Shown piece by piece: positions 48,140 to 59,165 of a stretch of DNA of 64,000 nt. The stretch is from SZUA-309 sp965232595. Lineage in GTDB: Bacteria > Pseudomonadota > Gammaproteobacteria > Pseudomonadales > Azotimanducaceae. The position numbers and the translations under genes were made by a program. Within the stretch, counting starts at the first letter, position 1, and every line of letters starts with the position of its first letter. Below the pieces are notes generated by a model. It saw only the letters and a program-made list of their open reading frames with translations, did not search any database and was not told where the DNA came from. The DNA lies in assembly GCA_965232595.1 (NCBI GenBank), contig OZ246983.1, positions 1,302,001 to 1,366,000 on the forward strand, given 5' to 3'.

Positions 48140-48489
48140 ATCGCGAAGGAGTTGCCGCAACCGCAGGTGGCTGCAGCGTTGGGATTGCTGACCACGAACT
48201 GGGCACCCTGCAGATCTTCGACGTAATCGATCTCCGAGCCCAGCAGGTACTGATAGCTGAGCGGGTCCACCACCAGGGTGACCCCTTCCCGTTCGACCAC
48301 GGCGTCGTCGCCGGCTACCTCATCATCAAAGGTGAAGCCGTAGGAAAAACCGCTGCAGCCGCCACCCGCTACGAACACCCGCAGCTTCAGGGCGGCGTTA
48401 CCTTCCGCGGTCATCAGCTGCCGGACCTTGTCGGCAGCCTGATTGGAGAATCCTATTTCTGCGTTCATATCCTGTTGGACAATGCTCAC
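48136..48489 (-). CDS. erpA: Iron-sulfur cluster carrier protein ErpA (A-type)
   Basis: A 117-residue A-type carrier with the three cluster-binding cysteines in GGGCSGFSYGF and TCGCGNSF at the C-terminus. ErpA passes [4Fe-4S] or [2Fe-2S] clusters to apoproteins, for example in isoprenoid synthesis. The start could be GTG at 48489 or ATG at 48468 (MNAEIGFSNQ); neither has a strong ribosome site. A promoter is visible upstream. Convergent with anmK, stop codons overlapping. Confidence 0.93.
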   Translation of the reverse strand: MSIVQQDMNAEIGFSNQAADKVRQLMTAEGNAALKLRVFVAGGGCSGFSYGFTFDDEVAGDDAVVEREGVTLVVDPLSYQYLLGSEIDYVEDLQGAQFVVSNPNAAATCGCGNSFAI

Positions 48490-48512
48490 TGAGCGAGGTT
48501 CGTGGGGGCGGG

Positions 48513-48541
48513 ATTATTTTCTAGCCCGCCGCCATTGGCAA
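48513..48541 (-). promoter_or_regulatory. Promoter of erpA
   Basis: Minus strand TTGCCA (48536-48541), 17-nt spacer, AATAAT (48513-48518). It would start the transcript near 48506, leaving a leader of about 17 nt to the GTG or 38 nt to the ATG. Confidence 0.6.
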
Positions 48542-48555
48542 TCAGCTAATACCGA

Positions 48556-48996
48556 TCAGTCGCCGCTGGAGGCGGAATCGGTGCTGTCGGGAAACGGATG
48601 CACGTTCTGCTGCTCCGCGCCCAGCGTCTCGTCGTGGACCAGCTGACCGTCGACCATGGCGCCGAGTTGCATCTCGATCAGCCTGTAGTAGACGTTTCCC
48701 TTCACTTCCGCGTTCCGCGCCAGCTCCATGCGATTGGTCGCGTAGACATTACCTTCGACGCTGCCGTTCACCACCACGTTCGGCACGTGGATCTCGCCGC
48801 TGACCGAACCTTCTTCGCTGACCACCACGGTGGCGTCGCTGCCGACATCGGCGCTGATGTTGCCGTTGACGCGGCCATTTATGTAAAGCTGATTAACGAA
48901 ATTCACGTCGCCGCTGACTTCCGTATTCGCGGCAATCAGGGTCACGCCTTTTTCGGCGCTGCTCTTCTTGTTCTTTTTCTCTTTAGCTTTTCTCAT
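48556..48996 (-). CDS. Bactofilin
   Basis: A 146-residue protein with a lysine-rich N-terminal tail (residues 1-16), a central right-handed beta-helix core (about 17-115; short repeats such as TEVSGDVNFVNQLYINGRVN and GSVSGEIHVPNVVVNGSVEG), and an acidic Ser/Asp-rich tail. Bactofilins self-assemble into nucleotide-free filaments that scaffold cell-shape and cell-wall proteins, often M23 peptidases such as the one encoded 1.6 kb away. It lies between erpA and the coiled-coil protein, all on the minus strand. Confidence 0.88.
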   Translation of the reverse strand: MRKAKEKKNKKSSAEKGVTLIAANTEVSGDVNFVNQLYINGRVNGNISADVGSDATVVVSEEGSVSGEIHVPNVVVNGSVEGNVYATNRMELARNAEVKGNVYYRLIEMQLGAMVDGQLVHDETLGAEQQNVHPFPDSTDSASSGD

Positions 48997-49034
48997 CCTG
49001 CATCCCGCCCATAAGTCCTTGTATTTGAGCCGAT

Positions 49035-49775
49035 TCAGCCCGCTACGGTCCAGTCGAACGTGCGGCTCAGCGCCTGCGCGTTCCGCTTCCCGGCCTTCAC
49101 CACGATACGCTCGGGCTGAAAGCCCTGCGGCAGGCTGATGACGCCGGTCAGGTCCTGAAAATACCTGAATCGGAACTTCAGAGGATACGAATCGTCCTCG
49201 CCGATTTCTGTGAGCGGCAGCACTCGCTGTCCGCTCATCGTCGGCGAATCACTACCGCTCGTCCCGGACATCCGCCCTTCCACCTCCAGCGTTGCCTCAC
49301 CCTGCACCCAGTCCCGCCGGGTTTCCACCTGAGTCAGCAGCAGGTGAAAGGTGAAGCGGCCTTCCTCCTCCATGGCTGTCAGCTCGAAATCCGCGATCTG
49401 CAGCCCTTTCGCCAGCGAGGAAGGCGCCATCAGGCTCTTGTAGAAGGTCACCTCCTCGGTGAGCGCGGCAACCTGGTCTTTGAGCAACCGGATGTCCGCT
49501 TTCAGGGCAAGGGTTGCGTCCTGCTCAACCCCCTGCGAGAGGTCCGCCTCCACCAGGCGCGCTTCCAGGCGCTCGATGGTGGCCTGGTGCGCCAGGTTCA
49601 ACCGTTCCACCGAGGCCAGGTAGCTGTCGTCCAGCTCCCCGGTTGCCCGGCCGAGCTGGTAACCGGCCAGCGCCCCGCCGGCGCTGACGGCGATCACGGC
49701 AACAACCAGCAGCGCCTGCCGCCACGGGTGATGCGACACCACCCGCATGGAGGGCGCACCCTTACCGCCGATCAT
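49035..49775 (-). CDS. Single-pass membrane coiled-coil protein (DUF6776-like)
   Basis: A 246-residue protein with one membrane helix at about 20-42 (ALLVVAVIAVSAGGALAGYQ), a coiled coil from about 55 to 110 (heptads in VERLNLAHQATIERLEARLV and LKADIRLLKDQVAALTEEVT), and a beta-rich periplasmic domain ending near residue 240. Family-level resemblance to DUF6776, no known function. It is adjacent to bactofilin (39-nt gap), so a scaffold or cell-wall role is plausible but unproven. GAGAGG precedes the ATG. Confidence 0.7.
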   Translation of the reverse strand: MIGGKGAPSMRVVSHHPWRQALLVVAVIAVSAGGALAGYQLGRATGELDDSYLASVERLNLAHQATIERLEARLVEADLSQGVEQDATLALKADIRLLKDQVAALTEEVTFYKSLMAPSSLAKGLQIADFELTAMEEEGRFTFHLLLTQVETRRDWVQGEATLEVEGRMSGTSGSDSPTMSGQRVLPLTEIGEDDSYPLKFRFRYFQDLTGVISLPQGFQPERIVVKAGKRNAQALSRTFDWTVAG

Positions 49776-49942
49776 CGCTTCTGCCTCTCTGTTTTCAACG
49801 CTCTACCTGGGCTCCATTCGGGTCTGGCCTGCGGGGTCGGCTCGCTGCTCGCGCTCGGCCTCAGCTCCTCGCGGCGCTTATACTAGCGTGCCATGGCTCA
49901 CTGTTCGTCTATATTTATCCCTCCTCGCCCGGAGCCGGAACT

Positions 49943-51679
49943 CTGAAGCTGCCCGGATTCATCAACCCGGAGTTTTTTCAGCAGCGTCTGGCCAACGTCG
50001 AGGCGCTGCCGCAGCTCTCCATTCTCGCGGTGGCGGTGGGCCTGTTTACCGGCGTCGTCATCCTGCTGTTCCGGATCAGCGTCGAGTTTCTCGGCGGCTG
50101 GCTGCTGCCCGGCGACTCCGAGTCGTTCGAGATGCTGTCCCAGGTCGAGCGGTTCGGCCTGCCCGTACTCGGCGCCGTGTTCCTGGCCATCTTCCTCAAT
50201 CGCCTGCCGGCTGCCGATCGTCGGGTGGGGGTGGTTCACGTGATGGAGCGCTTGAGCCGGCACCAGGGCCACCTGTCCGCGAAGAATGCCCTGGTGCAGT
50301 TCTTCGGCGGCATTGTCGCGCTGGCGACCGGCCAGTCTGGCGGCCGGGAGGGCCCGGCCATCCATCTCGGAGCCGCCAGCGCCAGCCTGATGGGCCAGGC
50401 GTTCCGCCTGCCCAACAACTCGATCCGGGTGTTGGTGGCCTGTGGGGCCGCGTCGGCCATCGCCGGCTCCTTCAACACCCCGCTGGCGGGCGTCATCTTC
50501 GCCATGGAAGTGGTGATGATGGAGTACACCCTGGGCAGCTTCATCCCGGTGATCATTGCATCCGTGGTGACCACGGTGATGACCCAGTACCTGTTCGGCT
50601 CCCAGCCCGCGTTTGCGGTCACTGACCAGGAACTCGGCTCGCTGACGGAGCTGCCGTTCATCGTGCTCGCCGGCATCGTCGCCGGCTGCGTGGCCGCCTC
50701 TTTCAATCGCTGCGTACAGCTATTTGCCAGCCTGGCCGAGCGCCCGTTCTGGCTGCGGGCTTTGCTGGCAGGCGTGCTCACCGGCGCCGCAGCCCAGGTT
50801 GCCCCGGAGGTCATGGGCGTCGGCTACGACACCGTGTCGTCCGCCATGCTCGGCGAGCTGGCGCTGACCACGCTGCTCCTGATCGTCGCCCTCAAGCTCG
50901 TCACCAGCGCGGCTGCTGTCGGGCTGGGCCTGCCGGTGGGGCTGATCGGGCCGACCTTTGTGGTCGGCGCAGCGCTCGGCGGCGCCCTCGGTTATCTCGG
51001 CCACTACCTGCAGCCAGGCGCCGAGATTTCCATCGCGCTGTACGTGATGCTCGGCATGACGGCGATGATGGCCGCCGTGCTGCAGGCGCCGCTGGCGGCG
51101 CTGATGGCCGTGCTCGAGCTGACCGCCAACCCGAGCCTCATGCTGCCGGCCATGCTCATCATCGTGGTGGCCTCACTCACCACCTCCGTGCTGTTCAGAC
51201 AGAAGTCCGTTTTTCTCTCGACCCTGGACACGCTGGGGCTAAAATACCCGCCCGATCCGGTGACCGCCCATCTGCAGCGGGCCGGCGTCATCGCCATCAT
51301 GAACCGAGACCTGGCACGGCTGCCGGTGCGCTGCGAGCCCGCCGAGGCGCTTGCCGCCATGGCCGACCAGCCGATCTGGGTGGTGGTGGAGACGGAACCC
51401 GGTCAGGTCCGCTGCGTGTTGCGCGGCTCCGATCTCAGGGCTTACCTGGAGTCAGAGCCGGCTGTCGAGGAGACCGTGGATCTGCTGGAGGTTCCCGGGC
51501 AGCGGCTGGACGTCGCTAACCTCGACTACCGGGCAACGCTTGCAGAGGCGCAGGAAGTTCTGAACGAGCTGGGTACTGAGGCGTTGTGTATCCGCAGAAC
51601 GACCGCGCCGATGATCGATACGGTGCTGGGTGTGGTCACTCAGCAGGACATAGACAACTACCGGAACCCGGGAGCGTAA
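49943..51679 (+). CDS. CLC family chloride channel/transporter, probable CTG start
   Basis: About 578 residues. CLC selectivity motifs are GQSGGREGPAIHLGA (with the GREGP loop) and GLGLPVGLIGPTFVVGAALG (GxFxP-like region), within about ten or more membrane helices, then a C-terminal cytosolic domain resembling CBS modules (about 410-575). No ATG, GTG or TTG lies in frame before 50030, and a start there would fall inside the first membrane helix. CTG at 49943 has GGAG 8 nt upstream and restores a full N-terminus, so I prefer it. The Glu gate of GREGP is present. It precedes hemJ by 4 nt. Confidence 0.85.
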   Translation: MKLPGFINPEFFQQRLANVEALPQLSILAVAVGLFTGVVILLFRISVEFLGGWLLPGDSESFEMLSQVERFGLPVLGAVFLAIFLNRLPAADRRVGVVHVMERLSRHQGHLSAKNALVQFFGGIVALATGQSGGREGPAIHLGAASASLMGQAFRLPNNSIRVLVACGAASAIAGSFNTPLAGVIFAMEVVMMEYTLGSFIPVIIASVVTTVMTQYLFGSQPAFAVTDQELGSLTELPFIVLAGIVAGCVAASFNRCVQLFASLAERPFWLRALLAGVLTGAAAQVAPEVMGVGYDTVSSAMLGELALTTLLLIVALKLVTSAAAVGLGLPVGLIGPTFVVGAALGGALGYLGHYLQPGAEISIALYVMLGMTAMMAAVLQAPLAALMAVLELTANPSLMLPAMLIIVVASLTTSVLFRQKSVFLSTLDTLGLKYPPDPVTAHLQRAGVIAIMNRDLARLPVRCEPAEALAAMADQPIWVVVETEPGQVRCVLRGSDLRAYLESEPAVEETVDLLEVPGQRLDVANLDYRATLAEAQEVLNELGTEALCIRRTTAPMIDTVLGVVTQQDIDNYRNPGA

Positions 51680-51683
51680 CGAA

Positions 51684-52118
51684 ATGGCCGGTGCCTATCT
51701 CTGGCTCAAAGCTTTTCACATTATCGGCGTGGTGACCTGGTTCGCAGCCATGTTCTACCTGCCCAGATTGTTCGTCTATCACAGCATCACCGAAGACGAG
51801 GCGGGACGTGAGCGGTTCAAGATGATGGAGGACAAGCTCTACCGGATCATCATGCGTCCATCGATGTTCGTGGCGGTCGGCTTCGGTCTCTGGACCCTCT
51901 ACTTTTCCTGGGATGCGTTCGCCGGCACGGTCTGGCTCTGGGTGAAGATGGCCGGGGTGGTGCTGCTGCTCGGCTACCATCACTACTGCGCTCGACTGGT
52001 CCGTGCCTTTGCCGACGATCACAGCCCGCACAGCGAACGCTTCTACCGCATTTTCAACGAGGCACCGGCACTGCTGCTCATTCTCATCGTGATCCTCGTG
52101 GTCGTTAAACCTTTCTGA
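51684..52118 (+). CDS. hemJ: Protoporphyrinogen IX oxidase HemJ
   Basis: A 144-residue membrane protein with four predicted helices, KAFHIIGVVTWFAAMFYLPR near the N-terminus (conserved His of the heme/substrate site) and LVRAFADDHSPHSERFYRIF with FNEAPALLLILIVILVVVKPF at the end, the UPF0093/HemJ pattern. It oxidises protoporphyrinogen IX in heme synthesis. GGAG lies upstream of the ATG in the tail of the CLC gene, and hemL follows by 13 nt, so two heme genes are joined. Confidence 0.93.
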   Translation: MAGAYLWLKAFHIIGVVTWFAAMFYLPRLFVYHSITEDEAGRERFKMMEDKLYRIIMRPSMFVAVGFGLWTLYFSWDAFAGTVWLWVKMAGVVLLLGYHHYCARLVRAFADDHSPHSERFYRIFNEAPALLLILIVILVVVKPF

Positions 52119-52131
52119 TATCGAGCCAACT

Positions 52132-53418
<1,287 letters not shown>

Positions 53419-53436
53419 ACCCGATACGGAACCGAT

Positions 53437-54432
53437 ATGTACGATGTCTACGGACTGGGTAACGCCCTGGTCGATATGGAATACACCATCGAGGACAGCT
53501 TCCTCACCGCCCACGACATTCCCAAGGGGCACATGACGCTGGTGGAAGAGCCGGTGATGGACGCCCTGGTGGCGGGACTCGACGGGCACGCGCCAACCCG
53601 GATGAGCGGCGGCTCTGCAGCCAACACGCTGATCGCCGTGCAGGGCTTCGGCGCCAGCACCTTCTACTCCTGCAAGGTCGCGGACGACGAGACGGGCCGG
53701 CACTTCCTCGACGATCTGGCCACCGCCGGCGTGGTCACCAACGGCAACGCGGCCAGCGAAACCGGCAAGTCCGGACGCTGCCTGGTGCTGATCACGCCGG
53801 ACGCGGAGCGGTCGATGAACACCTTTCTCGGCATCTCCAGCGCTCTGACTCACCAGGAGCTGGACGAGGCGGCGCTCAGCCGGTCCCGCTACTTCTACGC
53901 GGAAGGCTACATGAGCTCAGCCGACGGCAGCCGGCAGGCAGCCATTACCGGCAGAGAGATGGCCGAGCAGGCTGGAGTGAAGACCTCGCTGTCGCTGTCA
54001 GATCCCAGCATGGTCGAGTTTTTCCGCGACGCGCTGGTGGAGATCCTCGGCAACGGGGTCGACCACCTGTTCTGCAACGAGGAGGAAGCGCTCACCTGGG
54101 CTGGGACCGATCGGATCGACGTTGCCGTCGCCGAGCTGAAAGACATCGGCCGCAACCTGAACATCACCCTGGGCGCCAAAGGCAGCCTGGCGGTGACCCC
54201 GGATGGTCAGGCGATGGTGCCAGGCTTCCCGGCGGAAGCGGTGGACACCACCGGCGCCGGCGACATGTACGCGGGCGGCTGCCTGTACGGCTGGAGCCAG
54301 GGCATGAGCGCGGAAGAAGCGGCGGGTCTCGGCAACTACGCGGCCGCTACCCTGGTCCAGGAGCTCGGCGCCAGGCTCAGAACCCAGCAGGCTTACTCGG
54401 AAACGCTCGGCGCCTACCGGGCGCTGCGCTGA
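53437..54432 (+). CDS. PfkB-family sugar/nucleoside kinase, probable adenosine kinase
   Basis: A 331-residue ribokinase-fold protein with the N-terminal YDVYGLGNALVDMEYTIED, substrate-binding MSGGSAANTLIAVQGFGAST (56-75) and the catalytic anion-hole motif DTTGAGDMYAGG near residue 270. Proteins of this kind in marine gammaproteobacteria are annotated adenosine kinase; the substrate cannot be proven here. It follows hemL by 18 nt. Its last 19 nt overlap the 3' end of the convergent sfsA. Confidence 0.85.
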   Translation: MYDVYGLGNALVDMEYTIEDSFLTAHDIPKGHMTLVEEPVMDALVAGLDGHAPTRMSGGSAANTLIAVQGFGASTFYSCKVADDETGRHFLDDLATAGVVTNGNAASETGKSGRCLVLITPDAERSMNTFLGISSALTHQELDEAALSRSRYFYAEGYMSSADGSRQAAITGREMAEQAGVKTSLSLSDPSMVEFFRDALVEILGNGVDHLFCNEEEALTWAGTDRIDVAVAELKDIGRNLNITLGAKGSLAVTPDGQAMVPGFPAEAVDTTGAGDMYAGGCLYGWSQGMSAEEAAGLGNYAAATLVQELGARLRTQQAYSETLGAYRALR

Positions 54433-55139
54433 TCAGCCAGATCCACGGGCAGCTCCGCTGCCATGCGGATCTCGTCCCGCTCGATCCGACAGCCGAAGGC
54501 GTGCACCTGCACGCCAGCGTCGGCGGCTGAACGCACGGCCGCGCCATAGGCGGGGTGAATCTCGTCCGCCAGCGTTGCCCGCCTGACCCCGGAATGCTGA
54601 ACGCAGAACACGAGCGCTGCCCGCTCGCCGGCCTGCACCCGTCTGACAAGCGCCTGCACGTGCTTGAGCGCCCGCTCGCTGACCGCGTCCGGAAAGCTGC
54701 CGCGGCCATTTTCGTCGCAGAGCGTCATGTTCTTGACCTCCAGCCAGCAGGGCCCGCCATCGGCCGCTTCGAGCAGGAAGTCGAAGCGCCCGGCTTCATC
54801 GGGTATCACCGCCTCAGCCCGGGCCAGCTTCATGTCCGCGAAGGGCGCCAGAGCCTGCGCCTCGAGCGCCTCGCCGACCAGCTGGTTGGCCCGCGCCGTG
54901 TTGACTCCGACCCGACCGTTGCGGCTCAGCACCACTTCCAGGGTGTTCGGGTACTTTCTCTTCGGGTTGTCGGAGGTGGAGTACCAGGCTTCGGAGCCAG
55001 GCTCGGCGCAACCGAGCATGGCGCCGGTGTTCGGGCAGTGCACGGTCAGCGGCTGGCCGTCCCCGGTCTCCAGATCGGCCAGGAAGCGTTTGTAGCGTCT
55101 GATCAGCGTCGCGCTGGCAAGCGGCGGGTCGATCTTCAA
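54414..55139 (-). CDS. sfsA: SfsA family DNA/RNA nuclease-like protein
   Basis: A 241-residue protein with an N-terminal OB-like part (LIRRYKRFLADLETGDGQPL, TVHCPNTGAMLGCAEPGSEA) and a nuclease-like core with DFLLEAADGGPCWLEVKNMT (D...EVK), matching the SfsA family first named for sugar-fermentation stimulation in E. coli. Its ATG overlaps the aminotransferase stop (ATGA), and its 3' end overlaps the convergent adenosine kinase by 19 nt. Role in the cell is not established. Confidence 0.93.
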   Translation of the reverse strand: MKIDPPLASATLIRRYKRFLADLETGDGQPLTVHCPNTGAMLGCAEPGSEAWYSTSDNPKRKYPNTLEVVLSRNGRVGVNTARANQLVGEALEAQALAPFADMKLARAEAVIPDEAGRFDFLLEAADGGPCWLEVKNMTLCDENGRGSFPDAVSERALKHVQALVRRVQAGERAALVFCVQHSGVRRATLADEIHPAYGAAVRSAADAGVQVHAFGCRIERDEIRMAAELPVDLADQRSAR

Positions 55140-56311
55140 CCCGCCCTCCAGGCCTCGAGCGCCTCGCCGATCCGAGAGATGCCGAGGTCGATGTCGGCTT
55201 CCCCGGTGGTGTAGGCAAAGCGCACGTAGCGGTCGGCGAGATGGCTGCCGAAGTCGATGCCCGGCGTCACCGCCACCTGGTACTCATCGATCAGCCGCCA
55301 GCAGAAGGTCTCGGAGTCGAGCCCGGAGCTGCTGACGTCCACGTAGAGATAAAACGCGCCGTCCGGCTCCACCGGAATGCCCAGACCCAGACCCCGGAGG
55401 CCACTGGCCAGCTGATCGCGACGCTCGGCAAACTGCTGCCGACGCGATTCGTGGATGGCCATCGCTGCGGGCTCGAAGGCAGCCAGGGCCGCGTGCTGGG
55501 CTATGCTCGACGGCGAGATGAACAGGTTCTGAGCCAGCCTGCTCACCGGGTCGACGCAAGCCTCCGGCACCACCATCCAGCCGAGCCGCCAACCGGTCAT
55601 TCCGAAGTACTTGGAAAAGCTGTTGAGGACGAAGATCTCCGGATTGACCGACAGTCCGGTCCGGTACTCCGGCTGCACATCTCCGTAAATCAGTCCCTGG
55701 TAGATCTCGTCGAGCAGAAACAGGCCACCCCCGTCGTGCACCACCTCGATCAGCGCCTCGAGCCGCTCGCGGCTGACCAGGGCACCCGTCGGGTTTGCCG
55801 GTGAGCCGAGCAGCAGGCCCCGGGAGCGCTCCGTCCATGCCGCCCGCAGCGCTTCCGGCGTCAGCTGAAAGCCGTCGCTTGCGTCCACCTCGATCCGCGC
55901 CGGCACGGCGTTGACCAGGCCAACGAAGACCTCGTTGCAGGGATATCCCGGATCCGGCATGAGCAGCTCATCGCCCGGATCGAGCAGCAGGCCGGCGAGC
56001 AGCAGCAGGCCGCCGCTGGCGCCCGAGGTGACGACGATCCGCTCGGCAGGCACCTGCACGCCGGCGTTGGCCTCGTAGTACGCAGAGATCCGCTCCCGCA
56101 GGGCCGGCGTGCCGAGCGCCTGAGTGTATTTCGTGTGTCCTTCAGCAAGCGCTGCCTGACCCGCACTAACGATGGGCTCGGCGGTGTCGAAATCCGGCTC
56201 GCCAACCTCGAAATGGACAACTTTAAGGCCCTGCTCCTCGAGCGACTTTGCCCGCTCCATGAGCTGCATGACCCGGAACGGGGCGATCTGATTCAGTCTG
56301 CGAGCGGTCAT
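55136..56311 (-). CDS. Pyridoxal-phosphate aminotransferase, class I/II
   Basis: About 391 residues from the ATG at 56311 (MTARRLNQIAPFRVMQLMER); the frame is open further up but the upstream codons look non-coding. Fold-type I motifs: FEVGEPDFDTAEPIV, NPTGALVSRERLEALIEV, DEIYQGLIYGD, and the PLP lysine in NSFSKYFGMTGWRLGWMV. It resembles the alanine/aspartate aminotransferase-like proteins found upstream of dksA in pseudomonads. Amino-donor specificity cannot be told. It is translationally coupled to sfsA. Confidence 0.9.
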   Translation of the reverse strand: MTARRLNQIAPFRVMQLMERAKSLEEQGLKVVHFEVGEPDFDTAEPIVSAGQAALAEGHTKYTQALGTPALRERISAYYEANAGVQVPAERIVVTSGASGGLLLLAGLLLDPGDELLMPDPGYPCNEVFVGLVNAVPARIEVDASDGFQLTPEALRAAWTERSRGLLLGSPANPTGALVSRERLEALIEVVHDGGGLFLLDEIYQGLIYGDVQPEYRTGLSVNPEIFVLNSFSKYFGMTGWRLGWMVVPEACVDPVSRLAQNLFISPSSIAQHAALAAFEPAAMAIHESRRQQFAERRDQLASGLRGLGLGIPVEPDGAFYLYVDVSSSGLDSETFCWRLIDEYQVAVTPGIDFGSHLADRYVRFAYTTGEADIDLGISRIGEALEAWRAG

Positions 56312-56540
56312 CGGTCGGTCAGCAGCGTCCTGCGCAGTCACTTGAGGGGGCGCATGATGCGCGCTGGCTGCGGAGGCCACAAGAGAACGGCGATCTGCCC
56401 GTGAGCAGGGGCTTTTCTGGCCTCTGGTAAAGGCCACTTCGCCTATGGCAACGTGAGGCCCGTTCTGGTAGCTTACGCGCCCTTCGATTTTGGGGCCCGA
56501 TCAGCGGATCAGGCCGTCACTGAAGAGGATCGATCTGAGT

Positions 56541-56999
56541 ATGGCGTCCACTGCACGCAAGAAATCTGCATCAAAAGCGGCCGACTCGCCGTTTAAGAAT
56601 TTCACCCCCTACAAGCCCAAGAAAAACGAGCCCTACATGAGCGAGGGCCAGATGGAGCACTTCCGCGACATCCTGAGCAAATGGCGCCAGGAGCTCATGG
56701 AAGAGGTAGACCGCACCGTGCACCACATGCGCGACGAAGCGGCCAACTTCCCGGATCCCGCCGACCGCGCGACCCAGGAAGAGGAATTCTCCATCGAGCT
56801 GCGGACCCGGGATCGGGAGCGAAAGCTGATCAAGAAGATTGATCAGACCATCGACCGCATCGACCAGGAAGACTTCGGCTACTGCGACACCTGTGGTGTG
56901 GAGATCGGCCTGCGCCGCCTGGAAGCCCGGCCGACGGCCACCCAGTGCATCGACTGCAAGTCGCTGGACGAAATCAAAGAGAAGCAGCTGCACGGCTGA
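56541..56999 (+). CDS. dksA: RNA polymerase-binding transcription factor DksA
   Basis: A 152-residue protein (E. coli 151). The coiled coil runs from about residue 35 to 110 with the conserved DPADRATQEEEFSIELRTRD tip region, and the zinc finger is CDTCGVEIG...CIDC. DksA binds the secondary channel and with ppGpp represses rRNA and ribosomal promoters such as those in this window. The ATG at 56541 has AGAGGA 11 nt upstream; an upstream in-frame extension of 17 codons is not typical. gluQRS follows by 10 nt, as in many gammaproteobacteria. Confidence 0.97.
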   Translation: MASTARKKSASKAADSPFKNFTPYKPKKNEPYMSEGQMEHFRDILSKWRQELMEEVDRTVHHMRDEAANFPDPADRATQEEEFSIELRTRDRERKLIKKIDQTIDRIDQEDFGYCDTCGVEIGLRRLEARPTATQCIDCKSLDEIKEKQLHG

Positions 57000-57009
57000 G
57001 CAGCCTGGC

Positions 57010-57873
57010 ATGACGTCTGCTGCGGGCCGGTTCGCACCTTCTCCTACCGGCCCGCTCCATTTCGGCTCCCTGCTGGCGGCCACCGCCAGCTTCCTCGACG
57101 CCCGCCAGCGTGGTGAGCGCTGGCTGCTGCGCATCGATGATCTGGACGTGCCGCGCAACGTCCCCGGTGCCGACGATGCCATCAGGCGCTCGCTGGACGC
57201 ACACGGGCTGCACTGGGATGGTGCGGTGATCCGTCAGAGCGAGCGGATCGAGCGCTACCAGAGCGCGCTGGCCACCCTCGCCGCCTCCGGCCACACCTTC
57301 AATTGCACCTGCACGCGAAAGCGGCTGCAGGGGCTCGGCCCCTATCCCGGTTACTGCCGCGATGCCGCACATCCGGAGGGCGACGCAGCGGTCCGGGTGA
57401 GAGTCGACGATACGATCATCCGCTTTGCCGACGAGGTGGTCGGCGAGCAAGCCGAAGCGCTCGCCGAGTCGGTGGGCGACTTCATCATCCGCCGCCGGGA
57501 CGGCCTCATTGCCTACCAGCTGGCGACCGCCGTCGACGACGGCCAGCCCGAGATCACTCGCGTCGTCCGCGGTCTCGACCTGCTCGACAACACGGCTCGG
57601 CAGATCCACCTGATGCAGCTGCTCGGGTTGAGCCCGCCCACCTACGCCCACGTGCCGATGGTGGTGCATGCGGACGGTCAGAAGCTCTCGAAGCAGACCC
57701 ACGCCGCCCCGCTCGACGACAACCGACCCGGCGACAATCTGCGCGTCATCCTGCCGATGCTCGGGCTGACGCCGCCGGAGGCGCTGCACGAACCGGCCGA
57801 GCTGCTCCGCTGGGCCGCTGCCGAGTTCTCCATGGCAGCGCTGCGGGCAGGGCCCTCCAGCTACCGTCACTGA
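57010..57873 (+). CDS. gluQ: Glutamyl-Q tRNA(Asp) synthetase
   Basis: A 287-residue truncated GluRS-like enzyme that lacks the anticodon-binding domain. It has GRFAPSPTGPLHFGSLLAAT (HIGH equivalent HFGS), LRIDDLDVPRNVPGADDAIR, the zinc site CTC...YCRDAAH, and KLSKQTHA in place of KMSKS. It attaches glutamate to queuosine in tRNA-Asp. Start ATG at 57010, 10 nt after dksA, so the pair is an operon. The next gene, a regulator, follows by 29 nt. Confidence 0.94.
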   Translation: MTSAAGRFAPSPTGPLHFGSLLAATASFLDARQRGERWLLRIDDLDVPRNVPGADDAIRRSLDAHGLHWDGAVIRQSERIERYQSALATLAASGHTFNCTCTRKRLQGLGPYPGYCRDAAHPEGDAAVRVRVDDTIIRFADEVVGEQAEALAESVGDFIIRRRDGLIAYQLATAVDDGQPEITRVVRGLDLLDNTARQIHLMQLLGLSPPTYAHVPMVVHADGQKLSKQTHAAPLDDNRPGDNLRVILPMLGLTPPEALHEPAELLRWAAAEFSMAALRAGPSSYRH

Positions 57874-57902
57874 GGCCGCTTTTTGTTAACATCCGCTTCC
57901 AC

Positions 57903-59161
<1,259 letters not shown>

Positions 59162-59165
<4 letters not shown>

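Noticed and set aside
49747..50625. 292-codon plus-strand frame overlapping the CLC gene start
   Set aside because: It is a different frame over the CLC coding sequence; the translation is Arg/Gly-rich and lacks membrane helices, whereas the CLC frame has all family motifs.
57303..57902. Possible 200-residue N-terminal extension of the CbrB-like regulator
   Set aside because: The open frame continues upstream only as an out-of-frame shadow of gluQRS; the regulator begins naturally at MNRILVLD (57903).
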